DNA from: Oscillospiraceae bacterium
GTDB lineage: Bacteria > Bacillota > Clostridia > Oscillospirales > Oscillospiraceae
DNA: 8,968 bases
Direction of reading: 5' to 3'
NCBI GenBank assembly: GCA_016302405.1
Contig: JAEDNR010000079.1
Span: 1 to 8,968 of the forward strand
Of this stretch, positions 6,570-8,968 are shown piece by piece (within the stretch, counting starts at the first letter, position 1; each line of letters begins with the position of its first letter). Both the position numbers and the translations under genes were made by a program. The notes beneath the pieces were generated by a model, which worked only from the letters and a program-made list of their open reading frames with translations, was not told the origin of the DNA and ran no database searches.

Positions 6570-6576
6570 CCGGGAA
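6506..6576. repeat. Short dispersed palindromic repeat
   Basis: CGTCATTGTGACC begins the copy, and GGTTGCCACACCAGGAAAGAG with GGTTCACAATGACCGG ends it. Read from the other strand, its right half is close to the copy at 95-135. The ends GTCATTGTGA and TCACAATGAC are perfect inverted repeats of each other. The copy overlaps the last 20 codons of the short ORF at 6447-6569. Confidence 0.65.
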
Positions 6577-6585
6577 TTCGTACTG

Positions 6586-6633
6586 ACAAAAACCCGCGCT
6601 GCCGGACAGGGCTCCGGCAGCGCGGGTTTTTGT
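6586..6633. terminator. Strong bidirectional intrinsic terminator
   Basis: Two perfectly complementary 21-nt arms (6586-6606 and 6613-6633) flank a 6-nt loop. The core is GC-rich and the outer ends are A-tract and T-tract, so T-runs follow the hairpin in both directions. On the minus strand it starts 1 nt after the acyltransferase stop codon. On the plus strand it would end whatever is transcribed through 6447-6569. Confidence 0.92.
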
Positions 6634-6634
6634 A

Positions 6635-7663
6635 TCATCCTTTTTTCGTGATTCGCCGCCATAGCCCGGCGGCCAGCAGGGAAAGGAGAAAGGCGGGCAG
6701 ATAGCTGTAAGGAACCGGCGCGCCCAAATACAGGCAGATGACCCGGCAGTACCTTATGCACAGCTGGTGGATCAGAAACAGCTCAAAGCTGACAGCGCCG
6801 AGATACTGGATCCCCCGGTTCTGGAAAAGACCCCGAAGCCAGGGGGCGGTATCCTGCCCGGCAAGGCACCCGATCAGCACGCACACCGGGATTGTCCAGA
6901 CGCAGACGGCAAACCATTCGCTGTTCAGCGGGAGGGAAAGGGCCAGCAGAATTCCCATGGCAGCCAGCGCCAGGGCCGCCGCCCACTGCCCGGGCAGCGG
7001 CTTTTTCTCTTCCTGCCGGGCGGTATGGAGCAGGCACAGCAGGATCCCCGCCAGCAGGTCCAGTAAACGGGCCGGGGGGAAAATATAGATCAGCCACCGG
7101 GAGGCCGGTATCTGCCAGGTAAGGCCCGTCCACAGAAACTGGACACCGATAACGCAGACAAGACCGGCGAGCAGGTACCGGCGGGGGAGCTTCTCCGCCC
7201 GTTTCAGAAGCCAGGGGCCCGCCAATCCGTAAAACAGATCCAGCGACAGGTACCAGGCCACCACGTTCATGGAAAAGTAGATCCCGGGCACCGGAACCCA
7301 GGCCTGGACAAGCAGCAGCTGGCACAGCAGGCTGAGCCACGCCGTTTTGTCCAGAGCCAGCAGCGAATCAAGGCAGAACGGAACCGCCGCCAGCAGGGTG
7401 ACAAGATGCAATGGATAATACCGTTTCAGCTTCTTTTTCGCATGGGCCCGGGTATCGATGGCTTCCCCGGCATAGTGAAGGGCCAGCAGGTACCCGCTGA
7501 GCACGGTAAACATACATACCCCCAGGGCTCCGAACCAGGTGGTTATGGACAGTTCTGAATTTCCGATGCAGATTTTACAATGAGAAAGGAAAATCAGCGC
7601 GATTGCGCAGCCCCGCAGGCCCTGAAAAGACCTGACATAGGGGCGGACGGTTTGATTTGGCAT
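6635..7663 (-). CDS. Acyltransferase family 3 integral membrane protein
   Basis: The 342-residue protein belongs to the OafA/WecH-like acyltransferase-3 family, which O-acylates (often O-acetylates) surface or secreted glycans and other molecules from within the membrane. The N-terminal motif SFQGLRGCAIALIFLSH carries R17 and the likely catalytic H28, and MFTVLSGYLLAL matches the family's FFxxSGF stretch. About ten hydrophobic segments follow and a basic tail (RRITKKG) ends the protein. There is no extra C-terminal SGNH domain. The start at 7663 is chosen for AAAGGAGA 6-7 nt upstream; a longer in-frame start at 7885 would add 74 low-complexity residues encoded across a repeat and the promoter, and is rejected. 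It is monocistronic: own promoter (7709-7737), own terminator (6586-6633). No glycan biosynthesis genes are adjacent, so the acceptor is unknown. Confidence 0.88.
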   Translation of the reverse strand: MPNQTVRPYVRSFQGLRGCAIALIFLSHCKICIGNSELSITTWFGALGVCMFTVLSGYLLALHYAGEAIDTRAHAKKKLKRYYPLHLVTLLAAVPFCLDSLLALDKTAWLSLLCQLLLVQAWVPVPGIYFSMNVVAWYLSLDLFYGLAGPWLLKRAEKLPRRYLLAGLVCVIGVQFLWTGLTWQIPASRWLIYIFPPARLLDLLAGILLCLLHTARQEEKKPLPGQWAAALALAAMGILLALSLPLNSEWFAVCVWTIPVCVLIGCLAGQDTAPWLRGLFQNRGIQYLGAVSFELFLIHQLCIRYCRVICLYLGAPVPYSYLPAFLLSLLAAGLWRRITKKG

Positions 7664-7708
7664 TTTGCTTCTCCTTTCCTGCTTTTTGCCGGAGCGGCTT
7701 CGCGTTTT

Positions 7709-7737
7709 AGTATACCAGAATCCGCCCGGAATGACAA
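7709..7737 (-). promoter_or_regulatory. Promoter of the acyltransferase gene, -35 inside a repeat
   Basis: On the minus strand TTGTCA (7737-7732) stands 17 nt from TATACT (7714-7709), a good sigma-A-type promoter giving a leader of about 40 nt. The -35 overlaps the end of the short repeat at 7727-7784, where the conserved TGTCATTCC terminus supplies most of it. Confidence 0.65.
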
Positions 7738-7784
7738 GGCGAAAAACTGCCGCTCCAGGACGCGGGACCGGTTCGCAATGACAC
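7727..7784. repeat. Short dispersed palindromic repeat
   Basis: It starts CGGAATGAC and ends GGTTCGCAATGACAC, both characteristic ends of this family, with a diverged middle. It lies directly upstream of the acyltransferase gene and overlaps its -35. The rest of 7664-8102 holds the promoter, the terminator at 7899-7941 and otherwise no gene I can support. Confidence 0.6.
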
Positions 7785-7898
7785 AGCGGCTGAATATGGT
7801 GGTTTTCTTCTTCGTCAACAAGATCATCTTTCCCGAGGGCGAACCCCAGAAAAAATAAGGCAGGCCCGGGCGTCTTTTCCTCCATCCCCAGGGCATCG

Positions 7899-7941
7899 AA
7901 AATCCCACATTCCCCTCTTTCGAAGCGGAATGTGGGATTTT
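7899..7941 (-). terminator. Intrinsic terminator downstream of the GntR-type gene
   Basis: AAAATCCCACATTCC (7899-7913) pairs perfectly with GGAATGTGGGATTTT (7927-7941) around a 13-nt loop. The stem has A-runs and T-runs on the outside, so it could work in both directions. The nearest gene entering it is the minus-strand GntR-type regulator, whose stop codon is about 160 nt away. No plus-strand gene needs it. Confidence 0.8.
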
Positions 7942-8102
7942 TGTCTCAAAATACTTATTACCCTTAACAAAGAAAACAGATAAAATGTATTTCCCGGCTT
8001 CGCCGAAGCGCAGCATATGGCGGTTGTTTTTCAAAACTCCGCTTTGCAGCCGTTTTCAACGCCGGAAAGGAAGCAGGCTTCACCCCGCAGAGGTTCCCCG
8101 GC

Positions 8103-8810
8103 TCATCCCCGTTTTCTGGTTGCAGTATCCTGGAAGCTGAAATACTCCGGGTGGTGGCAGGACTGGGTGTATTCGAACATGACACCGTCAGAATTGAAGG
8201 TGTTGCTGGTGACCACAGCCAGACAGTCGTAACCCTCCAGGTCCAGGCACTCCCGGTCAAAAGCGTTTGCCCGCTCTACCGTAATGCGCCGCTTGCTGGT
8301 AACGATCTGCATTCCCAAGTGCTTTTCCAGATAGGCGTAAATGGATTCCTGGGCAATTTCCGGGGTCAGGCCAGGCACCAATTCCTCCAGAAAATAGCTG
8401 ATATCCAGAATGAGGCGCTTTCCATCAATCGTTCGTACACGCCGGATCATCATCAGACGGCTTCCCAGAGGAAAACCGCTTTCCCTGGCCAGCCCTTCAT
8501 CCGCAGACAGCGTCTGGAACCGAATCACCTGTGTGACAGGACGAAGCTTGTTCCGCCGGGCGGTTTCCTGAAAGGACTCAATGCCTCCAACCGTGAAGGC
8601 AGTTTTGTCATTGACAGGCTGATAGATAACCTGAACACCCTTGCCGTAGACAGACTGAACATATCCGTCTTCCACAAGTCCGGACAGCGCCCGGCGAATG
8701 GTATTGCGGGAACAATCGTAAACACCGATCAGTGTGTTTTCGGAAGGCAGCAGCTCTCCGTAAAGAAATTCCCCGTTCTCTACTTTATATTTTAAATTTT
8801 TAGCAACTAT
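8103..8810 (-). CDS. GntR-family regulator with UTRA domain, natural start codon missing (possible pseudogene)
   Basis: The open frame encodes about 235 residues, normal for the HutC/UTRA subfamily of GntR repressors, which bind DNA by an N-terminal winged helix and a small ligand by the C-terminal UTRA domain. Reading from the upstream in-frame stop (8813-8811), it runs AKNLKYKVENGEF, LPSENTL, then CSRNTIRRALSGLVEDGY, the classic GntR helix-turn-helix. The UTRA domain follows, including MMIRRVRTIDGKRLILD and FEYTQSCHHPEYFSF. No ATG, GTG or TTG lies in frame ahead of the helix-turn-helix: the frame opens at ATA (8810). The first usable codon, GTG at 8675, would leave out the DNA-binding helices and give a 190-residue ligand-domain protein. 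A short repeat begins 13 nt upstream of the frame. The gene is therefore probably 5'-disrupted. Its target and ligand are unknown, as nothing related lies beside it. Confidence 0.75.
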   Translation of the reverse strand: MVAKNLKYKVENGEFLYGELLPSENTLIGVYDCSRNTIRRALSGLVEDGYVQSVYGKGVQVIYQPVNDKTAFTVGGIESFQETARRNKLRPVTQVIRFQTLSADEGLARESGFPLGSRLMMIRRVRTIDGKRLILDISYFLEELVPGLTPEIAQESIYAYLEKHLGMQIVTSKRRITVERANAFDRECLDLEGYDCLAVVTSNTFNSDGVMFEYTQSCHHPEYFSFQDTATRKRG

Positions 8811-8822
8811 TCAGTCGCCCGT

Positions 8823-8866
8823 GTCATTGCGATAAAGTAGCGCACACTGGTGTGGCAATCTCCTGG
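8823..8866. repeat. Short dispersed repeat at the 5' end of the GntR-type gene
   Basis: It starts GTCATTGCGATAAAGTAGCG and ends GGTGTGGCAATCTCCTGG. The middle, AAGTAGCGCACACTGG, matches the centre of tandem unit 1 (CCAGTGTGCGCTACTTT) in inverse orientation. The 7-mer TTTTTAG occurs on both sides, at 8797-8803 and 8868-8874, and could be a target-site duplication. Confidence 0.7.
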
Positions 8867-8968
8867 TTTTTTAGATATTTTTCAAACTTTTTGTGGAAGG
8901 AAATTGTGGCTACTGAGTGGGAGTGAGTTTTTGAAACTCCGAACCCGTTGCGGCACAACGATTTTGCG
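8867..8968. other. Right-edge non-coding stretch with small hairpins
   Basis: I recognise no gene here. GAGTTT/AAACTC (8927-8941, 3-nt loop) and CGTTG/CAACG (near 8947-8961) are short inverted repeats. On the plus strand one frame reads FLWKEIVATEWE, an in-frame TGA, then VFETPNPLRH to the window edge, but it has no start and is broken. Promoter elements for the GntR-type gene would be expected here and none is convincing. Confidence 0.3.

Noticed and set aside
7796..7858. 20-codon plus-strand frame MVVFFFVNKII...QKK with gene-like codons
   Set aside because: It is too short, has no RBS and overlaps nothing informative. It could be the tail of a lost gene, but nothing else supports that.
7664..7885. 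N-terminal extension of the acyltransferase by 74 residues
   Set aside because: The extension runs across the promoter and a dispersed repeat and contains no hydrophobic segment; the ATG at 7663 has an excellent RBS.
8894..8968. Plus-strand reading EIVATEWE, stop, VFETPNPLRH to the edge
   Set aside because: The in-frame TGA and lack of a start mean it is at best a broken gene fragment, and it also overlaps the likely upstream region of the GntR-type gene.

Overview
The window looks like chromosomal DNA of a low-oxygen gut Firmicute of the Clostridia, probably Oscillospiraceae/Ruminococcaceae-like. This rests on GC-rich third codon positions, AGGAG-type ribosome binding sites, a PTS/6-phospho-beta-glucosidase operon, and intergenic DNA full of two palindromic repeat families of the kind I associate with that group. 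The assignment is an inference from style; no rRNA or other marker gene is present.

Layout, left to right. Positions 1-315 hold only short GTCATTGC/GGAATGAC-type repeats, two of them in tandem. A minus-strand MalY/PatB-type PLP enzyme (316-1500) follows. Its apparent promoter (1753-1781) is separated from the gene by a 209-bp inverted-repeat element (A, 1526-1734). Next come a minus-strand AraC-family regulator (1902-2912), a 264-bp divergent control region with palindromes and promoter candidates, and a plus-strand two-gene operon: a beta-glucoside-type PTS EIIBC permease (3177-4568) and, 3 nt later, a GH1 6-phospho-beta-glucosidase (4572-6032), closed by a strong terminator (6052-6089). A second copy of the 209-bp element (B, 6098-6306) follows in opposite orientation, so the two copies bracket the whole AraC-PTS-GH1 module. 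After B there is a short transcription-unit-like stretch with a possible 40-residue membrane peptide, then a very strong bidirectional terminator. A minus-strand acyltransferase-3 membrane protein (6635-7663) is next, whose promoter overlaps a short repeat. Last is a minus-strand GntR/UTRA regulator (8103-8810) with no usable start codon at its natural 5' end; a short repeat sits immediately upstream.

How the genes work together. The AraC protein probably senses a beta-glucoside or its phosphate and controls the divergent operon. EIIBC imports and phosphorylates the sugar, and the GH1 enzyme hydrolyses the 6-phospho-beta-glucoside to glucose 6-phosphate plus sugar or aglycone. EIIBC has no fused EIIA, so that domain must come from elsewhere. 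The MalY-like enzyme, the acyltransferase and the GntR regulator look functionally unrelated to this operon.

I found no clear previously undescribed system. The most interesting signals are how the repeats are placed: inside a gene leader, over a promoter, at a gene's lost 5' end, and as an inverted pair around a sugar-use module.
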